Assembly: GCA_902587125.1 (NCBI GenBank)
Contig: CACIJW010000007.1
Location: 1 to 64,000, forward strand
From: an uncultured Bacteroidota bacterium
GTDB lineage: Bacteria > Bacteroidota > Bacteroidia > Flavobacteriales > BACL11
Direction of reading: 5' to 3'
Length of the DNA stretch: 64,000 nucleotides
Shown here: positions 36,188-45,764 of the stretch, one piece after another
How positions within the stretch are numbered: the stretch's first letter is position 1
Layout: the number at the start of each line of letters is the position of its first letter
Position numbers and translations under genes: made by a program
The notes under the pieces: model-generated
The model's input: only the letters and a program-made list of their open reading frames with translations
What the model was told of the DNA's origin: nothing
Database searches by the model: none

Positions 36188-38785
36188 ATGAGAATTCTTA
36201 AATATTTAATCCCTATTCTTTTAATTTTTACAATTTTTTTGATTGGATTTAAGGAATATAAGAATATAAAATCTTCTGATTTTCAGATTTTGAATGTTGT
36301 TCCTGATAATGCATCAGTAATATTTGGGTTTAATAATAAACAAGATTTTTATAATCAATTAAACTCTACTCCGATTTGGATTGAACTAACAAGAACCAGT
36401 ATGTTCAAGAAAATTAATTTTGATTTGAAAAAAATAAGCAATCAACTTAACTCGAATCAAAAAATATTTGGAAACAAATTCGTAATCTCTATTCATAGAT
36501 CTGGAGCTAACAAAATATCACCACTCATATCAGTTGAAATAAATGTTTCTGAAATTGAAAATTATCTAAGTCAACTAAAAAAAACAAAATATGACAATAA
36601 TAATTTATATGAAGTTCTTGAATCTAATGATGTTCTTTATTTTTCAATTGCAAAAAATATACTTTTCGCCAGCAGAGATAAGATAATTGTTGAAGATGCT
36701 ATCAGACAGTTTAATTCAAAATCTAGCTACTTAGACGACCCATCATTTAAGAGAGTGAATAAAACTATTGGAAATTCAAATAATTTCACTCTTTACAACA
36801 TTGAGGAAATTATTGATCAATTGTCATTGAACTTACAGTCAGTTGTCAATACAAAAAAATTCATTAAAAAATTTGGCGGTTGGACAGGTTCAGACATTAA
36901 GATTAAAGATGATTTAATTTCAACATATGGATTTGGAGCTAACTCTGAAAATTTCGAATATGCAACTGATATTATATTTGATCAAAAAAGTATCTCCAGT
37001 GAAATTTTTAATTACATACCAGAGTCAGTATTTTTTATTGCTGCTATTGGATTTGATAATGCAACTAAAATTGAAAAAAATAAAAATTTATTTTCAGAAA
37101 AAAATAATATGCATTGGCAATATCAAAAGGATAAAAATGAGTTTGAAAAAAGATATGATTTGAGCTTTGATGAAATTAGAAAGTTATATTCAAATGAAAT
37201 TGGATATTTTAATGTTAATATTAATAATGTTAGTGAATTATTTACTTACATTAAATTTAAGAATTCAATTACTGCAAGTTCAATCCTACAAGATATTTTT
37301 ATTGACTCCCTGTCAACAAAATATAATAATCGAAAAATAAATGTTATTGAAAATGGCGAGTTTCTAAATTTTTCAACTTTTAATCTTTCTTTCTCAAATA
37401 GAAAATTATACTGTATGTTCCTAGATGATTATTTAATTTTTTCATACAATTTGAAAAGTTTGCACTTTATTTCAGATCAATATATTTCTGGATTAACAGT
37501 TGACAAAAAAAGTAGTTTCCAAAAGCTTTACAATAAACAAAAAAACAAATCCAATTTAAGTCTTTTTGTTTCTGCAAATGAAGTCGCAAAAGCAATAAAT
37601 AAAAATTTTAAAAGCCCTATGCTTGAAATGGATTCATTAGAAAAAATATGTTGGATATCAATGAATATTTCTAGCTATAATAATAATTTACTTTCTTCAG
37701 ACATTAATATTTTTTATGATCAGAACTCTAAAGACAATAAAAAAGAAATATGGAACTTCCAACTTGATACTACAAATGGAAATAATATTAACATTGTTTA
37801 TAATTTTTTTACAAAAGAATATGACATTCTTGTTCAGGACTCTGAAAATATTATTTATTTGATTGATAACAATGGTAATCTAAAATGGAAAAAATCTGTT
37901 GAGGAAAAAATAATTGGTAAAATAAGCTATCTAGATTACTACAAAAACAACAAGTATCAATTTCTTTTTAACACAACCAGTAAACTTTTTTTAGTAGATA
38001 GGCTTGGTAGGAGTGTTAAAGATTATCCATTTAAAATTGAAGGTGGGACTAAGTTGCAACATTCTCTTTTTGACTATGATAATAACAAAGATTATAGAAT
38101 AATAATTGCAAATAGTAAAGGTAAAATCTTTAATTACAAAAAAAATGGAAATAGAGTTACTGGATGGAAACACACAGACAACAATATTGTTAATTACCCA
38201 TTAGAACATTTTAAAGTAAGCGAAAAGGATTTTATCATAAAGCTAGATAAAAATAATAAGATTGAACTATTTGCTAGAAACGGAAGCTCTAGAACTAAAT
38301 TCAAAGAAAAAATTCGTAATTACAGAATTGATAATAATTCAAAAATTTATTCTTTAAAGAAAAATTATTTTTGGAAAGGTGATAATTTTGGAAATGAAAA
38401 TAAATTTGTCACTGAACTTCCTGACTCATCAAATAACTTTTTAGTAATCTCTAAAGACAAAGAAAATTATATTAATAATTATATAGTATCATCATCAAAT
38501 AAGCTTTATTTATTAGACACAGATTTCAATATTTCCTCAACATATTTTGAACTGGAATATTTTGTTGATAAATTATCATTAGTTAGAATAAAAGATGAAA
38601 GTTTAATTGTTTGTAAAGGTGTAAATCAATTTGACATTTTTAATGATAAATTAGAGAGACAAACACAAGTTTCACTTGACTACAACGACTTTCTAACTGT
38701 TTTTGATATCGACAACAATAATAAATTAAATTACTTCACTAATTCAAAGAACTTTATTTTCAATAATGAAATATTGTTAGATTAG
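36188..38785 (+). CDS. Large membrane-anchored protein with DUF3352-like and propeller-like parts
   Basis: 865 residues. One N-terminal transmembrane anchor (about 5-21) leaves the rest in the periplasm. The first half (IVPDNASVIFGFNN-like start, here VVPDNASVIFGF at 37-48) resembles DUF3352-type envelope proteins. From about residue 535 there are repeated beta motifs of the PQQ-like propeller kind (VYLIDNNGNLKWKKSV-like, here IIYLIDNNGNLKWKKSV; LFLVDRLGRSVKDYPF; GKIFNYKKNGNRVTGW). No enzyme motif is visible. Follows rnhB and converges on the glucosaminidase gene with a 9-base overlap. Confidence 0.72.
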   Translation: MRILKYLIPILLIFTIFLIGFKEYKNIKSSDFQILNVVPDNASVIFGFNNKQDFYNQLNSTPIWIELTRTSMFKKINFDLKKISNQLNSNQKIFGNKFVISIHRSGANKISPLISVEINVSEIENYLSQLKKTKYDNNNLYEVLESNDVLYFSIAKNILFASRDKIIVEDAIRQFNSKSSYLDDPSFKRVNKTIGNSNNFTLYNIEEIIDQLSLNLQSVVNTKKFIKKFGGWTGSDIKIKDDLISTYGFGANSENFEYATDIIFDQKSISSEIFNYIPESVFFIAAIGFDNATKIEKNKNLFSEKNNMHWQYQKDKNEFEKRYDLSFDEIRKLYSNEIGYFNVNINNVSELFTYIKFKNSITASSILQDIFIDSLSTKYNNRKINVIENGEFLNFSTFNLSFSNRKLYCMFLDDYLIFSYNLKSLHFISDQYISGLTVDKKSSFQKLYNKQKNKSNLSLFVSANEVAKAINKNFKSPMLEMDSLEKICWISMNISSYNNNLLSSDINIFYDQNSKDNKKEIWNFQLDTTNGNNINIVYNFFTKEYDILVQDSENIIYLIDNNGNLKWKKSVEEKIIGKISYLDYYKNNKYQFLFNTTSKLFLVDRLGRSVKDYPFKIEGGTKLQHSLFDYDNNKDYRIIIANSKGKIFNYKKNGNRVTGWKHTDNNIVNYPLEHFKVSEKDFIIKLDKNNKIELFARNGSSRTKFKEKIRNYRIDNNSKIYSLKKNYFWKGDNFGNENKFVTELPDSSNNFLVISKDKENYINNYIVSSSNKLYLLDTDFNISSTYFELEYFVDKLSLVRIKDESLIVCKGVNQFDIFNDKLERQTQVSLDYNDFLTVFDIDNNNKLNYFTNSKNFIFNNEILLD

Positions 38786-39622
38786 AAATGATAAACTAAT
38801 GTTTGGAAGAAAACGAATATTGTCTTTAAAATCAAATGTGTACATCATTTCTATATCAATCATGTAGTTTTTTAAGTCGTTAAAATAACTACATCCTATT
38901 AATGCTTGATTAAAAAATGAATTACCTTCAATTGGATAAAATAAAAAGCCATACGAAGAGGATACATATATTTTATCCATTAATTTCCTTTTAAATTTAA
39001 CTGATGATTGAGAAAATAAAAATGAGGTTTTTAAATCAAGAGAATAAATATATTTACCAGAAAATAGATTAGCACTGTAGCCAGCTAAAAATGGGAATCC
39101 GTAGTAGTATGCAAATGAAAAAGATCTTTTTTTTAAATCAAAATCATCTAGATTATATTTTTTTATAAGTTTAATTAATAATTTATCGTACTCTTTGTTC
39201 GTTGCATAGCCTGCTTTTTTAAGTCCACTAGCCCATTTTTTATAATCATTATTATCAAAAAGTTCAGAGTATCTTCCTCTGCTTGACAAAAAAATCGAAT
39301 GGTCTCTGTAAGATTCAATATCACTATCATATTTTCTAAAACATTCATTTTTTTCATCGTCGTCCATAAAAATCTTTTCACCTTCCCATGAGTTATGACA
39401 TTTAATTCCAAAATGATTATTAGCATTTTTTGATAATTTACTCGTACCACTGGCTGATTCAAGTATTGCTTGAGCTAATTTAATACTGGCAGGAATATTA
39501 TAGAGTTTCATTTCCTCAATTGCAAGGCTTTTATATTTGCCGATATAGTCCAGAGTTTTGTTTTGAGAAAATGATAATACTGAAAATGACAAAAAAAATA
39601 ATAAAGAATTAATTGCTTTCAT
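38777..39622 (-). CDS. Glucosaminidase (GH73-type) with unusual beta-rich C-terminus
   Basis: 281 residues. Signal peptide to about residue 19 (SVLSFSQ). The GH73-type domain (about 25-155) has the catalytic glutamate E55 in LAQAILESASGTSKL, then NNHFGIKCH and GYATNKEYDKLL. It should cleave the glycan strands of peptidoglycan in the periplasm. Bacteroidota relatives usually end with LysM; here residues 165-281 instead show alternating aromatic/hydrophobic strands (SFAYYYGFPF, YIYSLDLKTSFLF, DIEMMYTFDF, ISLSFLI) like an outer-membrane barrel fragment. It overlaps the end of the deaminase gene by 14 bases. Confidence 0.83.
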   Translation of the reverse strand: MKAINSLLFFLSFSVLSFSQNKTLDYIGKYKSLAIEEMKLYNIPASIKLAQAILESASGTSKLSKNANNHFGIKCHNSWEGEKIFMDDDEKNECFRKYDSDIESYRDHSIFLSSRGRYSELFDNNDYKKWASGLKKAGYATNKEYDKLLIKLIKKYNLDDFDLKKRSFSFAYYYGFPFLAGYSANLFSGKYIYSLDLKTSFLFSQSSVKFKRKLMDKIYVSSSYGFLFYPIEGNSFFNQALIGCSYFNDLKNYMIDIEMMYTFDFKDNIRFLPNISLSFLI

Positions 39623-40508
39623 ATGGTAAGTCTAAGTCATACAAATAATTAAAACCCAGATTACCATAAATTCCTCCTGTGTGAATCAAAAGCACCTTTG
39701 ATTTTCTTTGAAAATATCTTCTATTAATTAATTCTTCAAAACCAAAGAACATCTTGGTAGTATAATTAAGATCCAAAGTTATCTTATTATTTGATTTAAA
39801 TTTTTTCAAGTATTTAGTTAATAAACTATCAAATTTAGCAAAACCACCAAAATTGAATTCATTTATTATTTTCCAATTATTTTTATTTGTTTTTTGGGAA
39901 ACGTTATTGTTTAGTTCGTTTATCTCATTGATACAATTAATTCCAATTATTTTTTGTGTGCTTTTGCTAGAATTAACAATTCCTGATATTGTGGCTCCAG
40001 TTCCTATTGGACAAATAATATAATCAAATGTCTTATCTTGTTTTTCTAATATTTCCTCGGCTCCTAAAACACCTAGTTTATTATTACCTCCTTCAGGAAC
40101 TATATATGCTTTTTTATATTTTCTAGCTAGTTCACTTACATATTTATTGTCGTTTCTTTTTGAATACTCTTTTCTTGAAACAAAACAAAACTTCATTCCA
40201 TATTCTTTTGCAAGAGTAAGTAATGGATTAAGTTCAAAATACTCCTCTCCTCTTACAATTGCAAGACAATCAATATTTTTTTTCTTTGCGTATGCTGCAG
40301 TAGCCAAAATATGATTTGAAAAAGCACCACCAAAAGTGATCAACATATTTTTTTTCTCTAATAAAGCGCGATCAACATTATACTTGAGCTTAAATAATTT
40401 ATTGCCTGAAATAAGTGGGTCTATTAAATCTAATCTTTTAACAAAAACTTCAATCTCATTATTTAAATATAGATCTGAGAAAATTTGTTGATTTAGTTTA
40501 GAGTTCAT
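39609..40508 (-). CDS. PLP-dependent deaminase, ACC deaminase / D-cysteine desulfhydrase family
   Basis: 299 residues from the ATG at 40508; a TTG two codons upstream overlaps the -7 box and is rejected. It is a fold-type II PLP enzyme: SGNKLFKLKYN carries the likely PLP lysine, GGAFSNHILA the substrate-binding Ser-Asn-His, and CPIGTGATISG the phosphate loop. Substrate (ACC, D-cysteine or another amino acid) cannot be set from sequence. A -7 box ends 3 bases before the ATG, and a divergent box serves the DUF5522 gene. Confidence 0.88.
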   Translation of the reverse strand: MNSKLNQQIFSDLYLNNEIEVFVKRLDLIDPLISGNKLFKLKYNVDRALLEKKNMLITFGGAFSNHILATAAYAKKKNIDCLAIVRGEEYFELNPLLTLAKEYGMKFCFVSRKEYSKRNDNKYVSELARKYKKAYIVPEGGNNKLGVLGAEEILEKQDKTFDYIICPIGTGATISGIVNSSKSTQKIIGINCINEINELNNNVSQKTNKNNWKIINEFNFGGFAKFDSLLTKYLKKFKSNNKITLDLNYTTKMFFGFEELINRRYFQRKSKVLLIHTGGIYGNLGFNYLYDLDLPYESN

Positions 40509-40511
40509 GCA

Positions 40512-40519
40512 CAAATATA
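40512..40519 (-). promoter_or_regulatory. -7 box of the PLP deaminase gene, 3 bases from start codon
   Basis: On the minus strand it reads TATATTTG, then TGC, then the ATG. Exact TAnnTTTG match, 13 bases away from the divergent box at 40533-40540. Confidence 0.6.
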
Positions 40520-40532
40520 TGATTGAATAGTG

Positions 40533-40540
40533 TAAATTTG
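40533..40540 (+). promoter_or_regulatory. -7 box of the DUF5522 gene, 3 bases from start codon
   Basis: TAAATTTG, then CAA, then the ATG at 40544. Exact TAnnTTTG match. The 35-base gap between the divergent starts holds both boxes, so each -33 region lies near or inside the opposite gene. Confidence 0.6.
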
Positions 40541-40543
40541 CAA

Positions 40544-40735
40544 ATGCATAATTTTGACAACAAAAAAGTTCTACAAAACGATGACTTTTACCAAAGTGAT
40601 GATGGATTCATTGTTTTCACTGAAAATTATCATCTAAAGAGAGGTTATTGTTGTAAAAACAATTGTAAACATTGTCCATATAATTACAAGAAAAATGATG
40701 AATCTAAAAGAGGAAATAAGAAAAGGGATTCCTAG
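40544..40735 (+). CDS. Small cysteine-rich protein, DUF5522
   Basis: 63 residues from the ATG at 40544 (a TTG start at 40523 would lie upstream of the -7 box and is rejected). The motif GYCCKNNCKHCPYNYK (about 37-52) is the hallmark of DUF5522, a short family with four clustered cysteines that could bind a metal or an iron-sulfur cluster. Function is unknown. Its last 41 bases overlap the start of hutU in another frame. Confidence 0.85.
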   Translation: MHNFDNKKVLQNDDFYQSDDGFIVFTENYHLKRGYCCKNNCKHCPYNYKKNDESKRGNKKRDS

Positions 40736-42692
40736 CAAAATCCCAAGTATGCCAAACTTCTTGCCTGGTGTTAGCCGCGCACCAAAGCGAAAGAAAATTT
40801 TAAATGCTAATGAAAAAAAACTTGCTATAAGAAATGCTCTTAGATATTTTCCTTCAAGTTTTCATTCTGAACTTTCCAAAGAATTTCTAGCTGAATTAGA
40901 AGAATATGGGAGAATTTACATGTATAGATTTATGCCCAATTACAAAATCCAAGCTTGCTCAATAAATGAACTCCCATACAAAAGTAAAGAGGCCGCATCA
41001 ATACAACTCATGATTCTTAATAACTTAAGTCATGAAATAGCACAACATCCATACGAACTTATCACTTACGGCGGTAATGGCTCAGTTTTTCAAAACTGGG
41101 CTCAATATTTAATTACAATGAAGTTTCTTTCTGAAATGACTGATGAACAAACACTTGTATTGTATTCTGGACATCCAATGGGTTTATTCCCATCTTCAAA
41201 AAATGCACCCAGAGTTGTTGTTTCAAACGGAATGATGATCCCTAACTATTCAAAAAAGGATGATCTTGAAAAATTTTCTGCTTTAGGTGTTACTCAATAT
41301 GGTCAAATGACAGCTGGATCATTTATGTACATTGGTCCACAAGGAATTGTTCATGGTACTAACATAACTTTACTAAATGCAGCCAGAAAGTTAGATAATA
41401 ATTGTTACGATCTTTCTGGAAAAGTTTTCGTAACAGCTGGTTTGGGAGGTATGTCCGGCGCTCAACCCAAGGCCTGTGTAATAGCTGGGGGAATTTGTGT
41501 TGTTGCAGAAATAAATGAAAAAGCAACAGTTAAACGTCATCAACAAAAATGGGTGGATGAAATTTACAATGATCTTAGCAAACTATTCAAAAGAGTAGAA
41601 ATTGCAAGAAAAAATAAAGAATCTATTTCAATAGCCTATCAAGGGAATATCGTTGATTGTTGGGAATATATATCAGCGAACAACATTGAAATTGAGCTTG
41701 GTTCTGACCAAACTTCTTTACATAATCCATATTCTGGAGGATACTATCCTGTAGGTTTGTCTTTTGATGAGTCAAATGAGATGATAAAAAATGACCCCAA
41801 GAAATTTAAATTGAAAGTACAAGAGAGTTTAATTAGACATGTAAATGCAATAAATAAGCTTACAGATAAAGGCATGTATTTTTTTGATTATGGAAATGCT
41901 TTTCTTCTTGAATCAAAAAAAGCTGGTGCAGATATAACTAATAATGAAGATGAATTTAAATACCCCTCTTATGTTCAAGATATTATGGGACCAATGTGTT
42001 TTGACTACGGATATGGCCCTTTTAGATGGGTATGCACTTCAAATTCAAAGGAAGATTTATCGACAACTGACGAAATTGCAATTAAGGTTCTCGAAGATAT
42101 GCTTCCAGATAGTCCAAAAGAAATAAAATTACAGCTACAAGACAATATTAATTGGATCAAAGATGCCATGAAAAACAATCTTGTTGTTGGTAGTCAAGCA
42201 AGAATTCTATACGCTGATAGCAGCGGAAGAATTAATATTGCTAAAGCATTTAATAAAGCTATTAAAGAAGGGAGAATTAGTGGTCCCATTGTTTTAGGAA
42301 GAGATCATCATGATGTTTCAGGTGTTGATTCACCATATAGAGAAACATCTAACATTTATGACGGGTCTAAATATACTGCAGATATGGCTATACAAAACGT
42401 AATTGGTGATAGTTTCAGAGGTGCCACGTGGGTATCTATACACAATGGTGGTGGTGTTGGATGGGGTGAAGTAATCAATGGTGGTTTTGGTCTATTTATA
42501 GACGGTAGTGATAAATCTGAAAATGATATTCAAAAAATGCTTTTCTGGGATGTTAATAATGGAATAGCTAGAAGAAATTGGGCTAGAAATAAAGAAGCAA
42601 CATTTGCGATTAAACGAGCTATGGAAAATGAGCCTTTATTAAACGTTTTAGTGCCTAGCTTAGTTGATGACAAAATAATTGAAAACTTATAA
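40695..42692 (+). CDS. hutU: Urocanate hydratase
   Basis: 665 residues (664 from the second ATG of the ATGATG pair). It converts urocanate to imidazolone propionate in histidine degradation, using tightly bound NAD+. Recognisable are YGGNGSVFQNWAQY, VVVSNGMMIPNYS, the dinucleotide loop GLGGMSGAQPKA and YSGGYYPVGLSFDES. It is the longer Bacteroidota-type urocanase (E. coli-type enzymes are about 555 residues). No other hut gene is nearby. It overlaps DUF5522 by 41 bases and ends 9 bases from the convergent AlkA-like gene. Confidence 0.95.
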   Translation: MMNLKEEIRKGIPSKIPSMPNFLPGVSRAPKRKKILNANEKKLAIRNALRYFPSSFHSELSKEFLAELEEYGRIYMYRFMPNYKIQACSINELPYKSKEAASIQLMILNNLSHEIAQHPYELITYGGNGSVFQNWAQYLITMKFLSEMTDEQTLVLYSGHPMGLFPSSKNAPRVVVSNGMMIPNYSKKDDLEKFSALGVTQYGQMTAGSFMYIGPQGIVHGTNITLLNAARKLDNNCYDLSGKVFVTAGLGGMSGAQPKACVIAGGICVVAEINEKATVKRHQQKWVDEIYNDLSKLFKRVEIARKNKESISIAYQGNIVDCWEYISANNIEIELGSDQTSLHNPYSGGYYPVGLSFDESNEMIKNDPKKFKLKVQESLIRHVNAINKLTDKGMYFFDYGNAFLLESKKAGADITNNEDEFKYPSYVQDIMGPMCFDYGYGPFRWVCTSNSKEDLSTTDEIAIKVLEDMLPDSPKEIKLQLQDNINWIKDAMKNNLVVGSQARILYADSSGRINIAKAFNKAIKEGRISGPIVLGRDHHDVSGVDSPYRETSNIYDGSKYTADMAIQNVIGDSFRGATWVSIHNGGGVGWGEVINGGFGLFIDGSDKSENDIQKMLFWDVNNGIARRNWARNKEATFAIKRAMENEPLLNVLVPSLVDDKIIENL

Positions 42693-42701
42693 AGTTTTAA
42701 A

Positions 42702-43328
42702 TCACCAATCAAAGTCTTCCCCCTCTAATATTTTCCATAAATATAAAGAAGCAATTGTTCTGTAGGGACTCCATCTTTTAGCAATTTTATCTGCCTCATC
42801 AAAATTTGGTCTTACTTCAAGATTGAATATAATTTTTATAGCATTCAACAAACCTATGTCTTTATTTGAAAAAACATCAATTCTTCCCATAGAAAAGATT
42901 AAAAACATTTCTGAGGTCCATGTACCAATTCCCTTTATCGATGATAGAGTTTTTATAATATCATCATTTGACATTTTTTTTAGACCTACATATGAACTAT
43001 TATCAAGAAATGACTGACTTAGGATTCTCAAATATTCTACTTTCCTGAAGCTCATACCAGTATCTTTTAATTTGTTCTCTTTTTGCTTTAGAACTTGCTC
43101 AGCCGAAATATTGTTATTTAATAAGGAGGTAAATCTAGAAAATGTAGCTGAGGCTGATTTTATACTTAATTGTTGAAAAATTATATACCTACACAAAGAG
43201 AAAAAATAATCTTCATTAATGTTGATTTTTGGTGGTTCTATGTTTTTCACATATTTTCCAAGAATATCATCTTTTCCCAAAAATTTTATTGCATCTATAA
43301 ACGAAGTTTTATTTATCTCTAATTTCAA
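42702..43328 (-). CDS. DNA-3-methyladenine glycosylase, AlkA-like (HhH-GPD)
   Basis: 208 residues. Base-excision-repair glycosylase that removes alkylated bases. The helix-hairpin-helix is at about 129-141 (LSSIKGIGTWTSE), and the catalytic aspartate is D157 in DVFSNKDIGL. IIFQQLSIKSA (49-59) is the typical glycosylase helix. The N-terminal AlkA domain is missing, as in the shorter single-domain family members. It overlaps the 3' end of pheT by 20 bases, so the two are probably co-transcribed. Confidence 0.92.
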   Translation of the reverse strand: MKLEINKTSFIDAIKFLGKDDILGKYVKNIEPPKININEDYFFSLCRYIIFQQLSIKSASATFSRFTSLLNNNISAEQVLKQKENKLKDTGMSFRKVEYLRILSQSFLDNSSYVGLKKMSNDDIIKTLSSIKGIGTWTSEMFLIFSMGRIDVFSNKDIGLLNAIKIIFNLEVRPNFDEADKIAKRWSPYRTIASLYLWKILEGEDFDW

Positions 43329-45732
43329 TTGAAAAATCTGACTGTAATTTAGTTATTATCCTTTCGATGCATTTATCTATCTGAAAATCTGTTAATGTTT
43401 TTTCAAGATGCTGGAAAGTAATATAAATACTATAAGATTTCTTATCATCTTTTTTATTACTGTAAACATCAAAGAGAGAGACTGACGTAATTAATTCAAT
43501 ATTAAGCTCTTTTATAGACTTTTCGATCTTGTAGTAGTTAATATCACTTTGTACATAAAATGATAAATCTCGTCTCACTGAAGGAAATTTTGAAAAAGGA
43601 GAGAATGAAATATTATGACCTGAAACTATTTTTGATAAGTTTTCTAAATTGATATTTGAACAAAAAACATCATTTTTAATATCAAAATTTTTATTTGTTT
43701 CAGTACTTATCTTTCCTATATCTAAAATAAATAAATCACCTTTGAAATAAGACAAGCCATATTCAAAATAATCTTTTTTGTTGTTGATTAATTTCAAGTT
43801 GTCAATTGAAAGGCTTTGTAATAATTTATCTACGTATTCTTTTAAATCATAGAAATCATATAATTTATTTTCTTTATTCCAATTAATTTTTTCTTTAACG
43901 TTTGATAAAGAAATAATTAAATTCTCTTTTTCATTATAGTTATCACCTTCTTTGAGGTATGTTTTGCCAAATTCAAAAAGCCTTATGTCTTTATTATTTC
44001 TTTTGAAATTGTATGAAATATTATTCAAAGCAGATATGAGCATATTAGATCGCATTGAATTTAACTCTTTGCTTTTAGGGTTAATAATATTCACAATTTT
44101 AGACTCGTCACTAAACAACATGTTGATTTCTTTATTAACTAAAGAATTACTCATTGCCTCACTAAAACCATTTGAAACAAAAAAATGATTTATATTATTT
44201 ATAAATTTTGAATCAAAATTTTGTTGTGAAGATTCTTTAAAATTGTATGAAATATTTACGGTTTCTGGATTATATGAATTGTAGCCAAAAATTCTTAAAT
44301 ACTCTTCAACTAGATCGATTTCTCTATTTACGTCATACCTGTAGGCTGGAATACTAACCTTTAAGTTATTGTTGAATTCTTCTAAAATTTTGATATCCAA
44401 ACTTGAAAAAATATTCAACACATCAGATTTATTCGCCTTAAAACCACAGATTTTGCTTAAATTATCAATACTAAAATTTATTTCTTTATCAATTAGCTCT
44501 TTGGGGTAAATATCAATTATTTCAGAAATTTCTTTTGTTTCACAAATATCGCAGATGAGACTAGCTGCATATTTTAATGATTTAATTGTAATTGAAGGAT
44601 CTACACCTCTTTCAAATCTAAATGATGCATCAGAACTAATAGAATGGTTTTTTGCACTTTTCCTTACTGAAATTTGGTCAAAAAGAGCTGACTCTAAAAA
44701 AATTGATTTAGTTCCAGAATTGACTGATGATTCTATTCCTCCCATCACACCTGCAATACACATAGGGTTTTTATCATTACAAATAAGTAAATCCTCATTG
44801 TTAAGATCTCTATTGATTTCATCAAGTGTTACAATTTTTTCTCCAATTCTAGCATTTCTTACAATAATTTCTTTTCCATTAATCTTATTGTAATCAAATG
44901 CATGTAAAGGTTGACCAATGTCATGCAAAACATAATTTGTTATATCTACAACATTGTTTATAGACTTAACACCAATTGATGTTAATCTTTTCTTTAACCA
45001 GTCTGGTGACTCCTTAATTTTTAAATCTTTAATGATTAATCCCGAGTATCTTAAGCAGTTATCATTTTGAATAGTTACATTTAAGTCTAATTTATCTTTA
45101 AATTCAATACCACTGATTTGATTATAATCTTTTAGTAGCTGATTACTCTTTCCCGATTGAAAGTTTAAATATGCATTAATATCTCTAGCTACTCCAAGAT
45201 GAGACATTGCATCACATCGATTTGGGGTAAGACCTATTTCAAAGATGTAGTCAAACTCTGATTTATAAAAATCAATAAGCCTTTTACCAATTTTGAATTT
45301 ATCATCTAAAATCATGATGCCATCATTATCACTGCCTAGGTTAATTTCTTTTTCCGAGCATATCATTCCCTCGGAGACTACTCCTCTAAGTTTTGATCTT
45401 TTTATTTTAAATTTTTTATCACCATCGTGTAAGGATGTTCCAATTTTTGCAATAGGTACATTAATATTCTTTTTTACATTAGGAGCACCGCATACGATAT
45501 TCAAAATTTCTCCTCCAACATCGACTTTAGTGACCTTCAGCCTGTCTGCGTTTGGATGTTGATCGATGTCAATGATTTTACCTACAACGATACCTTCCAA
45601 ATCACCAACGATATTAGAGCTTTTAGTAATAGATTCTACCTCTAAACCTATTGAAGTTAAAATTTCAGCTAGTTCATCTGAACTTAAGTCTAAATTTATA
45701 TGTTCTTTAATCCAGGAATAAGAAATTTTCAT
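43309..45732 (-). CDS. pheT: Phenylalanyl-tRNA synthetase beta subunit
   Basis: 807 residues, full length. With PheS it charges tRNA-Phe. Domains in order: N-terminal tRNA-binding OB fold (about 40-150, DQHPNADRLKVTKVD), B3/B4 editing domain, B5 domain, a catalytic-like core, and the C-terminal FDX-ACB anticodon-binding domain (SKFPSVRRDLSFYV onward). pheS is not adjacent, which is common in Bacteroidota. A -7 box ends 4 bases before the ATG. Confidence 0.97.
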   Translation of the reverse strand: MKISYSWIKEHINLDLSSDELAEILTSIGLEVESITKSSNIVGDLEGIVVGKIIDIDQHPNADRLKVTKVDVGGEILNIVCGAPNVKKNINVPIAKIGTSLHDGDKKFKIKRSKLRGVVSEGMICSEKEINLGSDNDGIMILDDKFKIGKRLIDFYKSEFDYIFEIGLTPNRCDAMSHLGVARDINAYLNFQSGKSNQLLKDYNQISGIEFKDKLDLNVTIQNDNCLRYSGLIIKDLKIKESPDWLKKRLTSIGVKSINNVVDITNYVLHDIGQPLHAFDYNKINGKEIIVRNARIGEKIVTLDEINRDLNNEDLLICNDKNPMCIAGVMGGIESSVNSGTKSIFLESALFDQISVRKSAKNHSISSDASFRFERGVDPSITIKSLKYAASLICDICETKEISEIIDIYPKELIDKEINFSIDNLSKICGFKANKSDVLNIFSSLDIKILEEFNNNLKVSIPAYRYDVNREIDLVEEYLRIFGYNSYNPETVNISYNFKESSQQNFDSKFINNINHFFVSNGFSEAMSNSLVNKEINMLFSDESKIVNIINPKSKELNSMRSNMLISALNNISYNFKRNNKDIRLFEFGKTYLKEGDNYNEKENLIISLSNVKEKINWNKENKLYDFYDLKEYVDKLLQSLSIDNLKLINNKKDYFEYGLSYFKGDLFILDIGKISTETNKNFDIKNDVFCSNINLENLSKIVSGHNISFSPFSKFPSVRRDLSFYVQSDINYYKIEKSIKELNIELITSVSLFDVYSNKKDDKKSYSIYITFQHLEKTLTDFQIDKCIERIITKLQSDFSIEIRDK

Positions 45733-45736
45733 TTAA

Positions 45737-45744
45737 CAAAAATA
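45737..45744 (-). promoter_or_regulatory. -7 box of pheT, 4 bases from start codon
   Basis: On the minus strand TATTTTTG is followed by TTAA and the ATG. Exact TAnnTTTG match in the 32-base gap after the substrate-binding protein gene. A TTG is present 15 bases upstream, a little closer than the normal spacing. Confidence 0.58.
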
Positions 45745-45764
45745 ATAATTAGAATTCATCAACA

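Noticed and set aside
40523-40543. TTG start for DUF5522
   Set aside because: It is upstream of the -7 box, so it would not be transcribed.
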